A DNA stretch of 34,525 bases from a virus. Both the position numbers and the translations under genes were made by a program. The stretch spans positions 1 to 34,525 of IMG/VR virus record IMGVR_UViG_3300047409_000540, one strand, 5' to 3'. A model generated the notes under the pieces. It did no database searches, was not told the DNA's origin, and saw only the letters and a list, made by a program, of their open reading frames with translations. This document shows, one piece after another, positions 11,847 to 20,580 of this stretch; position 1 is the stretch's first letter, and each line of letters opens with the position of its first letter.

Positions 11847-14023
11847 TTCCCGCCCAGCTCCAGGCCCGGCACCAGTGGATCGTCTGGGCACTCAAGGACG
11901 GCAAGAAGCCCCCCGTCGATGACAAGGGCCACGCCGCGAAGGACTGGCGCACGATGGGCGCCACCTTCGCGGACGCACAGCTGCGCCTCCTCCAGCTTCC
12001 CATCGAGGACGCGGAGCCTGGCGCACATCCGACGAAGGGGCTAGGACTCCTCGAGGCGACCGGCGCGGACCTCGATGACTGCTTTGACCAGGACGGTGAG
12101 CTGCTACCGTCCGCGCGAATGCTGCTCGACTCACTCCCGGGATACGCGGAGCGTTCTCCCTCGAGGAAGGGCCTCAAGATTTTCTTCCGCACTGACCCGT
12201 CCTTCTGGGTGGAGTTCAATTTCCACGGCGGAAACGCGGACGTCACCGCGGAGCGAAAGGCGCCTCTCTACTTCACCGTCACGGGTCATGAGCTGCGCCC
12301 AGGTGACCCCGACGCGGACGGGACCGCGTCCGTGCTCGAGTCGTTGCGGTTCTACCAGGGCCAGGATAATTCCCCTGGCCATGTGAAGAAGGGCCTGGAG
12401 GACACCGTGAGGCCCGGGTCACAGAATCAGGAGGCCTTCCGCGAGGCGTGCCGCTACGTCCGCATGGGAAAGACGGAGGAGGAAATCGTTGGGATGCTCT
12501 GGGCCCAACGTGACCGGTTCCCCACGGAGCCGGGACGCGAGGCCTGGACCGAATCGGACTTCCGTCAGCTCGCACGCTCCGCCACGAGGTACAAACCCTC
12601 CGCGGACCCGTTCGCGTATGACAACCGCGGAGACGGTTCCCACTTCACTCACCTCCACGGCGACACAGTGCGCTTTGACCACCTCCGGCAGCGGTGGCTG
12701 ATCTACGACGGGCGCCGATGGGAGCCGGACCCCACAGAAAAACTCCGCGAGTACGCGGAGCAGTCCGCGCGCTCCAGGAAGGTCAACGCGGCGCTCATCC
12801 AGGACGCGACCGCCGCGAAGGTGGCCGCGCGATGGACCGCGGACGGAAGCGGGACGCGGAAGATTGACTACTGTCTCCGCGAGGCGCGGTCCATGCCCCC
12901 CATCGCATCCGCCGGCCTCGAGTGGGACACGGACCCGTGGCTCCTGGGCGTGCGAAACGGAGTGCTCGACCTACGCACCGGGACGCTACGCCCCGGCAGG
13001 CCGGAGGACGGCATCACGATGCAGACGGCGGTGGGATTCAAAGCGGACGCACAAGCACCCCTCTGGGAGGTCACTCTCGAGGACGTGTTCAAGGACAAGC
13101 CTCCGGGATTCGTGGAGTACGTTCAGCGCGCCCTGGGCTACTCCCTGACCGGGGACATGCGCGAAGAGGTTTTCTTCCTGCTCACCGGCACGGGCCGCAA
13201 CGGCAAGGGGACCGTCATCAACACGTTCGCGGAGGTGCTGGGGGACTATGCCGCTGACCTCAAGTTCGCATCCCTCGAGGTGAACCGCAACGCACCCGCA
13301 GGCGCGGGACCGTCTCCCGATTTCAAGAAGCTGGAGAAAAAGCGATTCGTCACCGCATCGGAGGGCACGGGCGGCGCCCTCAATACGTCGGTCATCAAGC
13401 AAATCACCGGGCGTGACGCGATGACAGCTCGAGGGCTCTACGAAAGGGAGGAGCGCACGTACAAACCGGAGCTAAAGCTGTGGCTGACCGCACAGTCAGA
13501 GAAGCGCCCCAAGGTGCGGGACGATTCGGACGGGTTCTGGGCCAGGCCTCACGAGGTCCAGTTCGCACAGTCCTACGTGGACCGCCAGGACAAGACGCTC
13601 AAGGACCGCCTCCTGGGTGAGCTGGAGGGCATCCTGGCTTGGGCCGTGCGCGGTTGCCTGGAGTGGCAACGCGTAGGCCTCGCGCCCCCAGCGGAGGTGC
13701 TGGCCGCAGTCGAAGAGTACAGGCGCAGTGAGGAGCCGCTGGCCGAGTTCTACCAGGGCGCGTGTGAGATACGCCCCGGCCTGTTCGTCACCCGGACTGA
13801 GCTGAGGGATGCATACGTACGGTGGGCAGAGAGAGAGCGTATCCACTTCCGCCTGGGACCAAAGCGCTTTGCCCAGGAGGTGGCCAAGCGGTTCCCCAGC
13901 GTGCGGCCCACCGGGGCGACAGGCGAGGACAGGGCACGAGGACACGAGGGCATCGGCCTACAACACACGTACCAGGGCACGACGGACACCAGGGAACCGG
14001 GGCAGGACGATGTCCCATTTTGA
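11843..14023 (+). CDS. Primase-polymerase (AEP) / D5-type SF3 helicase
   Basis: This is a 726-residue replication protein. The N-terminus (HQWIVWALKDGKKPPVDD) matches the bifunctional primase-polymerase fold, with metal motif I at DLDDCFD (76-82) and motif II at ERSPSRKGLKIFF (103-115). The C-terminal SF3 ATPase has Walker A LTGTGRNGKGT with Lys455, and further conserved parts around KRFVTASEGTGG and KPELKLWLTAQ. It would prime and unwind DNA for the family A polymerase encoded on the other strand. ATG 11843 overlaps the upstream stop (ATGA). A tail rich in Pro/Gly/Thr ends at DDVPF. Confidence 0.85.
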   Translation: MIPAQLQARHQWIVWALKDGKKPPVDDKGHAAKDWRTMGATFADAQLRLLQLPIEDAEPGAHPTKGLGLLEATGADLDDCFDQDGELLPSARMLLDSLPGYAERSPSRKGLKIFFRTDPSFWVEFNFHGGNADVTAERKAPLYFTVTGHELRPGDPDADGTASVLESLRFYQGQDNSPGHVKKGLEDTVRPGSQNQEAFREACRYVRMGKTEEEIVGMLWAQRDRFPTEPGREAWTESDFRQLARSATRYKPSADPFAYDNRGDGSHFTHLHGDTVRFDHLRQRWLIYDGRRWEPDPTEKLREYAEQSARSRKVNAALIQDATAAKVAARWTADGSGTRKIDYCLREARSMPPIASAGLEWDTDPWLLGVRNGVLDLRTGTLRPGRPEDGITMQTAVGFKADAQAPLWEVTLEDVFKDKPPGFVEYVQRALGYSLTGDMREEVFFLLTGTGRNGKGTVINTFAEVLGDYAADLKFASLEVNRNAPAGAGPSPDFKKLEKKRFVTASEGTGGALNTSVIKQITGRDAMTARGLYEREERTYKPELKLWLTAQSEKRPKVRDDSDGFWARPHEVQFAQSYVDRQDKTLKDRLLGELEGILAWAVRGCLEWQRVGLAPPAEVLAAVEEYRRSEEPLAEFYQGACEIRPGLFVTRTELRDAYVRWAERERIHFRLGPKRFAQEVAKRFPSVRPTGATGEDRARGHEGIGLQHTYQGTTDTREPGQDDVPF

Positions 14024-14040
14024 GGACACGGAGACGGTCC

Positions 14041-14147
14041 GTCCAGCTTCGTCCAGGTTGGAGAGCGTTTTCAGTATATCCTCCTATAAGAGAGAGAGAA
14101 TAGGGAGGAGACGTGGAAAGCGGTGACGAAGCTGGACGAAGCTGGAC
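14041..14147. repeat. Iteron cluster upstream of terminase, cosB-like candidate
   Basis: A 16-bp perfect inverted repeat has arms GTCCAGCTTCGTCCAG at 14041-14056 and its reverse complement at 14132-14147. Within it the 10-mer GACGAAGCTG occurs three times: once on the minus strand in the left arm, and twice in tandem at 14125-14144. The 75 bp between the arms are AT- and purine-rich (GTATATCC, TATAAG, AGAGAGAGAA). Position directly before the small terminase gene recalls lambda cosB with its three gpNu1 sites. Confidence 0.5.
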
Positions 14148-14186
14148 CGGGGTAGTCCCTGGAAACCCCCACCCCCCTAGAAATCC

Positions 14187-14214
14187 GGCCTCCCAAGGCC
14201 TGATTCATTTTTTT
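14187..14214 (+). terminator. Possible weak intrinsic terminator before the small terminase
   Basis: GGCCT-CCCA-AGGCC (14187-14200) is a 5-bp stem followed, after seven bases, by seven T residues (14208-14214). The stem is short and the T run is displaced, so efficiency is doubtful. It could end the primase-helicase transcript or mark part of the packaging region. Confidence 0.35.
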
Positions 14215-14230
14215 GGAACGGTGTAAGTTT

Positions 14231-14878
14231 ATGGTGCGTAAGGCGCAAGAAATGGCCGGGGTCCCTGGAATCCAGCCCGTTGGAGCGGGTCAAAAGGGCT
14301 CGGGGGAGCACGAGTTTTCGAAAATCGTAAATGACCCGGTACAAGCTCCGCCGGCCGGCCCCCTCGAGCCCCCCATCCACGAGGGCGCCGCGGTGCCGCG
14401 CGCGGGCCGCCCAGGCGTCCCTCCTGGTCCCATCGAGGTCCACGCCGCGAGGTTCGCGGAGCTGGTGGGCCTCCACCACAACACCGTCGCGGAGTACTTG
14501 CGGCGCGGGATGCCGTTTCGTCGTGAGGGCGCGTGGAGCATGGTGGAGGTGGGTGAGGGGATCCGGTGGATGCTGGCCCGCAACGCGGAGGAGCTGAGGG
14601 CATCGAAGGACCTTTCCGACGCGGACGTGGGGCGCGCGGCCAAGGTGGCCGCGGAGGCGAAGCTGAAGGAGCTGGACCTGGCGGAGCGCCAGGGGAAGCT
14701 GGTCAGCGTGGAGCGGGTCAAGGAGGAGTGGACACAGAACGGCGCCACCATCCGTGAGGCGGTGATGGGCATTCCGGCGGTGGCCGTCCAGTCCGGCCTC
14801 GTGGCGCCGGCCCAGGAAGCGCAGCTCGAGGCAATGTGCCGGGACGCTCTCCTGGCGGCCATCGTGAAGATCCCATGA
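14231..14878 (+). CDS. Terminase small subunit (Nu1-like)
   Basis: This is a 215-residue DNA-packaging protein. After a Pro-rich leader (about residues 35-70), residues about 72-112 form a winged HTH (FAELVGLHHNTVAEYLRRGM then GAWSMVEVGEGIRWML), the DNA-recognition part of small terminases. The C-terminal half is helical, with KLKELDLAERQGKLVSVERV, typical of Nu1-type proteins contacting the large subunit. ATG 14231 is used; a TTG at 14213 is in frame but less likely. The gene overlaps terL as ATGA. Confidence 0.82.
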   Translation: MVRKAQEMAGVPGIQPVGAGQKGSGEHEFSKIVNDPVQAPPAGPLEPPIHEGAAVPRAGRPGVPPGPIEVHAARFAELVGLHHNTVAEYLRRGMPFRREGAWSMVEVGEGIRWMLARNAEELRASKDLSDADVGRAAKVAAEAKLKELDLAERQGKLVSVERVKEEWTQNGATIREAVMGIPAVAVQSGLVAPAQEAQLEAMCRDALLAAIVKIP

Positions 14879-16755
14879 CACAGACCCTGGGGCCTTTCGC
14901 CGGTTTAAACGCGGCGCTCAAGCAATCCATCCGGCCGGCGGCGCGCCTCGTGGTGTCTGAGTGGCTGGACTCGCACCGGGTCATCGGACGGAACTACCCC
15001 TCCGCGTTCCCTGGTGCCTGGCGCACGGAGCGCACGCCCTACCTCCGCGAACCGCTCAACGCGTTTGACGACGCGGGCGTGGAGGTGCTGGTCCTGCTCT
15101 TCTCCTCCCAGATTGGCAAAACGGAATGCCAGCTCGGAACGCTGCTCTACGCCTATGGCGCGGACCCGGGCCCGGGAATGTTCGTGATGCCGACTGTCAG
15201 CATGGCGGAGGACCTGAGCAAGAACCGGCTTGTCCAGGCGCTCCAGACGTGTGCGGTCCTCGAGATTGGGTCACAGAAGGGCCGCACGTCTGACTCGTCC
15301 ATCCTGGCCAAGCGCATCAATGACGCGCCCCTTGCCCTGGCCGGCGCGGAGTCTCCGGCCACGTTGGCCTCGAGGCCCATCCGGTACTTGTGGGCGGACG
15401 AGATTGACAAGTGGCCCAGCTCTACCGCGGAGGGAGATCCACTCTCCCAGGCCATGCAAAGGACCGCGGCATTCCGCCGCCGAAAAATCGTGCTCACGTC
15501 CACGCCCACCGTCAAGGGGGGCAGTCGGATTGAGGACTGGTATGAGCGGAGTGACCGCCAGGTATTCGAGGCGCCGTGTCCGCGGTGCGGCCGGCCTTTC
15601 GTTGTGGAGTGGCACCACGTCCGGTGGACGTCGGGGGAACCCAACACGGCGCACCTCGAGCACCTGGAGGAGCTGACCGATGTGGAGCTGGCGCGCGGCG
15701 CGCGGCCCGGGTGTGGTGGGCGCATCGAGGACCACGAACGCGCCGGCATGTTTGCGAAGGCCAAGTGGCGCGCCACGGCGCCCTTCACCGGTATCCGCGG
15801 ATACCGTACCTGGGCGGTGGTGTCTCCGTGGGTGCGCCTCTCGGAAATGGTGGCCGCGTTTCTCCAGGCGAAGAAGAATCCGGAGACGTTGCAGAGCTGG
15901 GTGAACCTCACGCGCGCGGAAAGCTGGGAGGCGCCCTCGGAGAAGGTGGAGTCCGCGTCCCTGCTCTTGCGCCGGGAGCAGTACGCCGCGGACGTGCCGG
16001 CGGGGGGTCTGGTCCTGACGGCCGGCGTGGACACCCAGGATGATCGTCTCGAGGCCGTGGCCGTCGCGTGGGGCCCGGGGGAAGAGGCGTGGATTCTGGA
16101 GCACGATGTGTTCTTCGGTGACCCCGCACACCTCCAGGTGTGGGAGGAGCTGGACAAGTTTCTCACTCGAGGCTTCACGCTCGAGGGCGGAGGAGAGGCG
16201 CGCGTCCAGTGTGCTCTCGTGGATGCGCTGGGCCATCGGACAAACGAGGTGTATAGGGCCGTGGTGGCGCGACAGCATCGGCGGGTCTACGCCAGCATCG
16301 GCAAGGACGGAGGCGTGGCGGGCCAGCTGGTGAGCAGTCTGAAAGTCCTGGAGACGAAACAGGGGAACGTCATGCGCTACGTGGTGGACGCGTCCCAGGT
16401 CAAGGCGCTCATCTACTCGCGGCTGAAGTCTGAGGAGCAGCACGGGCCGGGCGTCATCCACTTCCCCATGACTGTAGGGGACGCGTTCTTCACGTCTCTC
16501 ACCGCGGAGCACCTGGTCACCCAGCGAAACAAGTTCAACGTCCCATCCAAGCGGTGGGCGCTCCGTCCTGGTCACACGCGGAATGAGGTGCTGGACTGCT
16601 TCGGCATGGCGACCGCGGCGCTCCGCGTCATCTGCCCGACACCGGCCCGGTTCGCGGACCTCGCGGCCAAGCTGGGGACCACTCCGGTTCCGGACAAGGG
16701 CCGCGCGGCGGTCCCCGTGCGGAGGCGCACGTCTCACTGGACACCGCCGGGCTAG
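14875..16755 (+). CDS. Terminase large subunit (GpA family)
   Basis: This is a 626-residue packaging motor and nuclease. ATPase: SSQIGKTE (Lys82) as the Walker A equivalent, YLWADEIDKW with Asp175/Glu176 as Walker B, and LTSTPT (207-212) as the coupling motif. A zinc-like CPRCGRPF occurs mid-protein. The nuclease domain begins near AGVDTQDDRLEAVAVAW with Asp386. The order and motifs match lambda gpA-type terminases that cut cos ends. ATG 14875 overlaps terS (ATGA). The gene ends the packaging block; the portal is 9.6 kb further on, which is unusual. Confidence 0.9.
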   Translation: MTQTLGPFAGLNAALKQSIRPAARLVVSEWLDSHRVIGRNYPSAFPGAWRTERTPYLREPLNAFDDAGVEVLVLLFSSQIGKTECQLGTLLYAYGADPGPGMFVMPTVSMAEDLSKNRLVQALQTCAVLEIGSQKGRTSDSSILAKRINDAPLALAGAESPATLASRPIRYLWADEIDKWPSSTAEGDPLSQAMQRTAAFRRRKIVLTSTPTVKGGSRIEDWYERSDRQVFEAPCPRCGRPFVVEWHHVRWTSGEPNTAHLEHLEELTDVELARGARPGCGGRIEDHERAGMFAKAKWRATAPFTGIRGYRTWAVVSPWVRLSEMVAAFLQAKKNPETLQSWVNLTRAESWEAPSEKVESASLLLRREQYAADVPAGGLVLTAGVDTQDDRLEAVAVAWGPGEEAWILEHDVFFGDPAHLQVWEELDKFLTRGFTLEGGGEARVQCALVDALGHRTNEVYRAVVARQHRRVYASIGKDGGVAGQLVSSLKVLETKQGNVMRYVVDASQVKALIYSRLKSEEQHGPGVIHFPMTVGDAFFTSLTAEHLVTQRNKFNVPSKRWALRPGHTRNEVLDCFGMATAALRVICPTPARFADLAAKLGTTPVPDKGRAAVPVRRRTSHWTPPG

Positions 16756-16802
16756 GCTGGTATGATTCCTGAGTCACGTTTCGCTTTTGGAGGTCCTGTC
16801 CG

Positions 16803-17357
16803 ATGAAGCAGCACTTCTTCCGGTCCTTGGGCGCATCACTGGCCTTCGGCCTGGTGTGCATCGCGCTCCAGGTGGCGTGCGGTTCGAACCCGTCCAGCCC
16901 CTCCGCGTTGCCCAGCCCCTCGCCATCTCCCAGCGCCTCCCCGGCGCCTCAAGTGGAGGTGGCCCTCTCGGTGGACGTCATCGACGCGAACTCGCGCCAG
17001 CTGATTTTCACCGCGGACCACGGCCAGGAGGTTGTGCTCCGGGCCTCCACATCGGCCTTCGATGCCGTCACCCACGAGGCCGTCCCTGTTTCCCGGTTTG
17101 TCCGTGAGTACTCGTGGGCCAATCTTTCGGACCCGATGGTAGGGTGCGGCCTCTTCGGTCCCGTCACCACGGACCATCCCCACGCCAGCTGTTTTGGGGA
17201 CGGCTACTTCATCGTCCGGGTCACCGCGATTGGGTACGATGGCGAGAAGGTGGGGGAGTCTCCCATCTACTCCCTCCCCATCGGCAGTGCGGCCACGTCC
17301 AACAGCGCCGGCTGGCGGCGCCTCTCTGCGGCGGAGGCCGCGAGGTTCGGGGGCTAG
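16803..17357 (+). CDS. Predicted exported lipoprotein with Pro/Ser linker
   Basis: This is a 184-residue protein with an N-terminal signal (FFRSLGASLAFGLVCIALQVAC) ending at Cys26; the -3 residue is Gln, so the lipobox is not perfect. Then follows a PSPSPSPSASPAP linker (about 33-48) and a globular beta-rich domain with a Cys pair region (GCGLFGPVTTDHPHASCF). GGAGG precedes ATG 16803 by 9 nt. Phage lipoproteins are known in some systems to block receptor or DNA entry (superinfection exclusion), and that is the leading hypothesis. It is the first gene of the island after terL. Confidence 0.65.
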   Translation: MKQHFFRSLGASLAFGLVCIALQVACGSNPSSPSALPSPSPSPSASPAPQVEVALSVDVIDANSRQLIFTADHGQEVVLRASTSAFDAVTHEAVPVSRFVREYSWANLSDPMVGCGLFGPVTTDHPHASCFGDGYFIVRVTAIGYDGEKVGESPIYSLPIGSAATSNSAGWRRLSAAEAARFGG

Positions 17358-17368
17358 TCCCCAGGCAA

Positions 17369-17447
17369 GGGGGGCTTTCCCCCGCAGGTCCGGGGGCGGG
17401 GGAAACACCGCCGCGTGAGCGGAGGCGCCCAGCCATCCCCGCCCCCG
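17369..17447. other. GC-rich hairpins between exported-protein genes
   Basis: The 17358-17469 gap holds GGGGGG-CTTT-CCCCC (17369-17383) and an 11-bp inverted repeat CGGGGGCGGGG (17391-17401) / CCCCGCCCCCG (17437-17447). No T run follows, so this is not a classic terminator. It may stabilise or attenuate mRNA. No promoter recognised here. Confidence 0.4.
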
Positions 17448-17469
17448 ACCGACTTTCTGGAGGCGATAC

Positions 17470-18456
17470 GTGAAGCAGATTCGGAATCTCGTCCTGGCCC
17501 TCCTGGCCTCCGCCCCTTTGGCACTGGCCCAGGAGCAGCCGGCGGACCTCCCCACGTTTTCGGTCATCCAGGTCATCCAGGAAAACCCCGCCCACGTGTA
17601 CGTGACGGGGGGCTATGAACTCGCGTCCACGGGGGTCACACCCAATGTGGGCCAGCTCATCGGAATCATCGGCGGGGCCGCGCCGGTTCGCATCGGAAAG
17701 ACCACAGCAGTCCGCCCCAATTTCCGAATCGCGTTCCAACAGCTCCCGGGCGCCACCGTCATCGACCCCGCGAACTTCGGTTCCCTCGAGGGCATGGTGG
17801 GCCTCAGCAAGAACCTGACGAAGACGGGCGGATTCCGACTGGCGGCCACGTCCCGCGTGTGGGTGAATCAGCGCCTGGCGCACGGGGATGCTCTGCAACC
17901 GACAGTTCCCGCCACGTACGGGTGGGGATTTGGTTTCGAGGGCCACGGGGACGACGGAACGCACATCACCATCCTTGGCGGCCGGGACACGTACGGGGTG
18001 GAGGGCGCTCCGCTCTCGACTGCTCCCAGCGGACTCCAGGCGCGGGCCCTGGGCCGCATCGCAATTCCCGGGACGGATGTGACCACGGCTCCTGGTGTGA
18101 AGCAAAAGTACGGGTCCGTGCTCTTTGACGCGCGCCTCTCTTTCGTGAGGCCGGACGCGGATCCCCTCGCGCCCTCCCAGCTGACCACGGTTGTCCTGTA
18201 CGGTGTGGCCATCGAGATTCAGCCCCTGTGGGGCCGCCTGTTCAATCGACCGCAGGCCTCCGCCCCGGCGCCGGCTCCGGAGGCGGCTCCTCCGGTTTCG
18301 AAGAAGCTGGACCAGAATCCGGGCCCCACGGACCCCGCGGCGCTCACCATTTCGGACTCGAGGCTCCTGGCCCCCGTGTACCTCACCCCCTACGCTCACG
18401 CGGTCCACCAGGACAACGCGTCCCGGTGGCTTTCCACAATGCAGGAGGCGCACTGA
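17470..18456 (+). CDS. Sec-exported beta-rich protein, unknown (outer-membrane-like?)
   Basis: This is a 328-residue protein from GTG 17470, with GGAGG 6 nt upstream. Signal peptide: MKQIRNLVLALLASAPLALAQ, cleavage near residue 20-21. The mature part alternates short strands with Gly/Asn turns (VYVTGGYELAS, FRIAFQQL, FRLAATSRVWV, YGWGFGFEG, SVLFDARLSFV), resembling an outer-membrane barrel, then an Ala/Pro linker and a C-terminal tail. No C-terminal aromatic is present. It is exported to the envelope; function is unknown. Confidence 0.6.
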   Translation: MKQIRNLVLALLASAPLALAQEQPADLPTFSVIQVIQENPAHVYVTGGYELASTGVTPNVGQLIGIIGGAAPVRIGKTTAVRPNFRIAFQQLPGATVIDPANFGSLEGMVGLSKNLTKTGGFRLAATSRVWVNQRLAHGDALQPTVPATYGWGFGFEGHGDDGTHITILGGRDTYGVEGAPLSTAPSGLQARALGRIAIPGTDVTTAPGVKQKYGSVLFDARLSFVRPDADPLAPSQLTTVVLYGVAIEIQPLWGRLFNRPQASAPAPAPEAAPPVSKKLDQNPGPTDPAALTISDSRLLAPVYLTPYAHAVHQDNASRWLSTMQEAH

Positions 18457-18695
18457 TGAAGCGGACACTCGCGGCCCTGGTGCTGGCCCTGGCCCTCGCG
18501 GCCCAGGTCTACGCGGCCGGGACGGTCGCCATGACGGAGGCGGACCCCGTCAATGGTGTTGTCAAATACACCATCACCTGGACGTGTGACGCGTCGGGCA
18601 ACGTGAATGGAAACGCCCTCCGCATCAAGTCCGGCAAGGTGATTCAATCGCAGTTTGTTCCGGGCACAGGCGGCACGGCTCCCTGGTCACGGTGA
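18456..18695 (+). CDS. Exported protein, truncated fragment of a virion-type domain
   Basis: This is a 79-residue protein; ATG 18456 shares one base with the upstream stop. Signal peptide: MKRTLAALVLALALAAQVYA. The mature part has YTITWTCDASGNVNG and VIQSQFVPGTGGTAP, a pattern I know from longer phage proteins that continue with a Tyr-Asp-Val strand. Here it stops four residues after GTAP, as WSR. The next gene begins with GTG overlapping this stop. It looks like a gene cut by recombination, kept as a short exported product or remnant. Confidence 0.55.
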   Translation: MKRTLAALVLALALAAQVYAAGTVAMTEADPVNGVVKYTITWTCDASGNVNGNALRIKSGKVIQSQFVPGTGGTAPWSR

Positions 18696-19714
18696 ACACC
18701 ATCGGAAAGTTCCGTGCCTCCATGAGTGGCGCTTCGGCCACGAGTAACTTCTTCAGCGTGACCGGGACGATGCCCGCTTCTCCAAGCGTTGATGTCGCCG
18801 GATCGCTGTTCAACATCACTACCTCGGGAAGTCCCTCTACCATCATCGAAGAGGGAGTTCGCATCAACCTTCTTCCTGGCTATACGGGGGCGTACCAGGT
18901 GAGCGCGCTCGGTGTGACGAACACCGTTGCGGGTACGGGCTCGGATGCCTTCGCTCCCATTGGAAACGTCGGAATCAACGCCAGGTCCGCGGCTACCACG
19001 ACCGGGAGCAACATCGGCATCCGCACGGCCGCTCAGGGCGGGAACATCAATTATGGGCTGTTCTCGTCCGCGTTTGTGGCGAAGGACAACTCGCGCGACA
19101 TCGGAGTCGCTGGCTTTGCGAAGCAGAGTGGAGGTACGAATCGAATTGCTCATGGGGGCATCTTCGGTCTGTACAACGCTGACGTGGTGTACGCGACCAG
19201 CGCCGCGCTCATCGCTGATAATGGTGCCATCGCAGCGCCGGTCATCGAGGCCTTCGACAACAATTCGAAGAAGTGGTCAATCGAAGACGGTGGCGCGATG
19301 TGGGCAGCGAACTCGAAGACCCTCACCGAATCGAGCGCCACCACGTTTGCCACGCTCACGGTGCCGACTGGAACCACGGTCAACGGAGAAATTCCGTACA
19401 ACATCGAGACTGCGTCCGCGACACCGCACTATCAAATCGAGTTTGGCACTCTGGTCTTCGGTTGCACGAACAACGCGGGCACGACGGCTTGCGCTCTCGC
19501 GCGGCCGAATGCCAGCACGACGGTTGACCAGACCACCGACAACGTGCAAACGACGTCGGGCACGCTGACCAACACGTTCACCTATGCGGATGGAGGCTCG
19601 GGCGTCGTGAGCTTCAAGGCGAACGCCGTCTCCTCGTTGACGCAGACCCTCCTCCGTATCAACTACTTCTTCGTCCAGTACGGAAACGCGGCGGACGCGT
19701 TCGCGCCGCAGTAA
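18692..19714 (+). CDS. Putative fibre/adhesin-like protein, 340 aa
   Basis: GTG 18692 overlaps the preceding stop (GTGA); there is no signal peptide of its own. The sequence is Gly, Asn, Ser, Thr-rich with many short strands (GSNIGIRTAAQGGNINYGLF, FDNNSKKWSIEDGG, SSATTFATLTVPTGTTVNG), ending in LTQTLLRINYFFVQYG. The form resembles phage fibre or receptor-binding proteins in which a trimming or trimer module (KKWSIEDGG) precedes the tail. Base use is less GC-rich at third positions than neighbours. Role inferred only from composition and pattern. Confidence 0.55.
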   Translation: MNTIGKFRASMSGASATSNFFSVTGTMPASPSVDVAGSLFNITTSGSPSTIIEEGVRINLLPGYTGAYQVSALGVTNTVAGTGSDAFAPIGNVGINARSAATTTGSNIGIRTAAQGGNINYGLFSSAFVAKDNSRDIGVAGFAKQSGGTNRIAHGGIFGLYNADVVYATSAALIADNGAIAAPVIEAFDNNSKKWSIEDGGAMWAANSKTLTESSATTFATLTVPTGTTVNGEIPYNIETASATPHYQIEFGTLVFGCTNNAGTTACALARPNASTTVDQTTDNVQTTSGTLTNTFTYADGGSGVVSFKANAVSSLTQTLLRINYFFVQYGNAADAFAPQ

Positions 19715-19729
19715 ACAAAGGGAAGACCT

Positions 19730-20188
19730 ATGATCCTCGCAGCCATGGCGTTTGTCCTCGCGCAGGCAGCCCCGGTCACGATCACGCTCGACCCCGATAC
19801 GTCCGCCGCGATCCGCGCGGACTACGACAAGGTACAAGCTGACATCCAGCGAACCCTAGATGACCTCGATTTCGCTGACGCCCAGGCGGAGAAGCGGGAG
19901 CGCGAGTGCATCGCTGACAGACAAATCCCTGGCCCCCCGTGTCCGCACGCCGAACCCGCGAAGCGGCCGAAGCTTTGGCCGTCTGTCGGGGAGTACGCCC
20001 GCGTTCGTTTCGATGACGCTCTCGGACATCGTCTCGCTACGGAGTACAAGGCCCGCATTGAGAAGGAAACTTTGGCGCGATGCGAGGCGTTCAAGTCGGC
20101 GTTGTACGAATCGGGCATGACGAAGGGAGATTTCTTGAAGAAGCTTGGGGAGGCGCCTGGATACGAACCGTGTCCGGCGAAGAAGTGA
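19730..20188 (+). CDS. Probable exported protein with four cysteines
   Basis: This is a 152-residue protein. The first 17 residues (MILAAMAFVLAQAAPVT) look like a short signal peptide. The rest is helical and charged (YDKVQADIQRTLDDLDFADA; AQAEKRERE) with four Cys spread along the chain (CIAD, PPCPH, ARCEAF, EPCP), possibly two disulfides. ATG 19730 follows AGGGAAG. It lies in the low-CTCGAG patch, so may share its origin with the fibre-like gene. No family recognised. Confidence 0.55.
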   Translation: MILAAMAFVLAQAAPVTITLDPDTSAAIRADYDKVQADIQRTLDDLDFADAQAEKRERECIADRQIPGPPCPHAEPAKRPKLWPSVGEYARVRFDDALGHRLATEYKARIEKETLARCEAFKSALYESGMTKGDFLKKLGEAPGYEPCPAKK

Positions 20189-20580
20189 AGACCCTCCGGC
20201 TTCTTTGGCTGACGATTGGGATTGCGCTCAGCCTGGCGTGCGCGGCGCACTGTGACCCCGCGCCGCCCGTGACCATTGCCCTGGCTGACCGCGCTATAGG
20301 GGAGTCTGTGGCTGTGGGCCTCACGGGCGCATACGACTTGTACACCACGGGCCTAGCCCTTTCGAGGTGTCCCTTGTGCCGCGAGGGAAACCCCCTGGGC
20401 CCCAACGTGGAGACGCGCGTCTCCATGAAGGCCGCGGGGACCCTGGGCGCCGTGTCTCTCATTTGGTTCCTGGAGTCCCACGGCAGGCATAAGGCGGCCC
20501 TGGGCCTTGCGATAGGTGCATCCCTGGCCCAGTTTCTGGCGGGCACCCACAACGCGGTGTTGGCCGCGAGGAGACACTGA
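20185..20580 (+). CDS. Exported/membrane protein resembling DUF5658
   Basis: This is a 131-residue protein from GTG 20185 (GTGA overlap). Signal or first helix: LLWLTIGIALSLACAA. Then AYDLYTTGLALSRCPLCREGNPLGPN, a D..TT..AL..G..EGNP pattern recalling the DUF5658 membrane family. Further hydrophobic stretches are TLGAVSLIWFLES and ALGLAIGASLAQFLAG. Localisation is membrane. No enzymatic role known to me. Confidence 0.55.
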   Translation: MKTLRLLWLTIGIALSLACAAHCDPAPPVTIALADRAIGESVAVGLTGAYDLYTTGLALSRCPLCREGNPLGPNVETRVSMKAAGTLGAVSLIWFLESHGRHKAALGLAIGASLAQFLAGTHNAVLAARRH

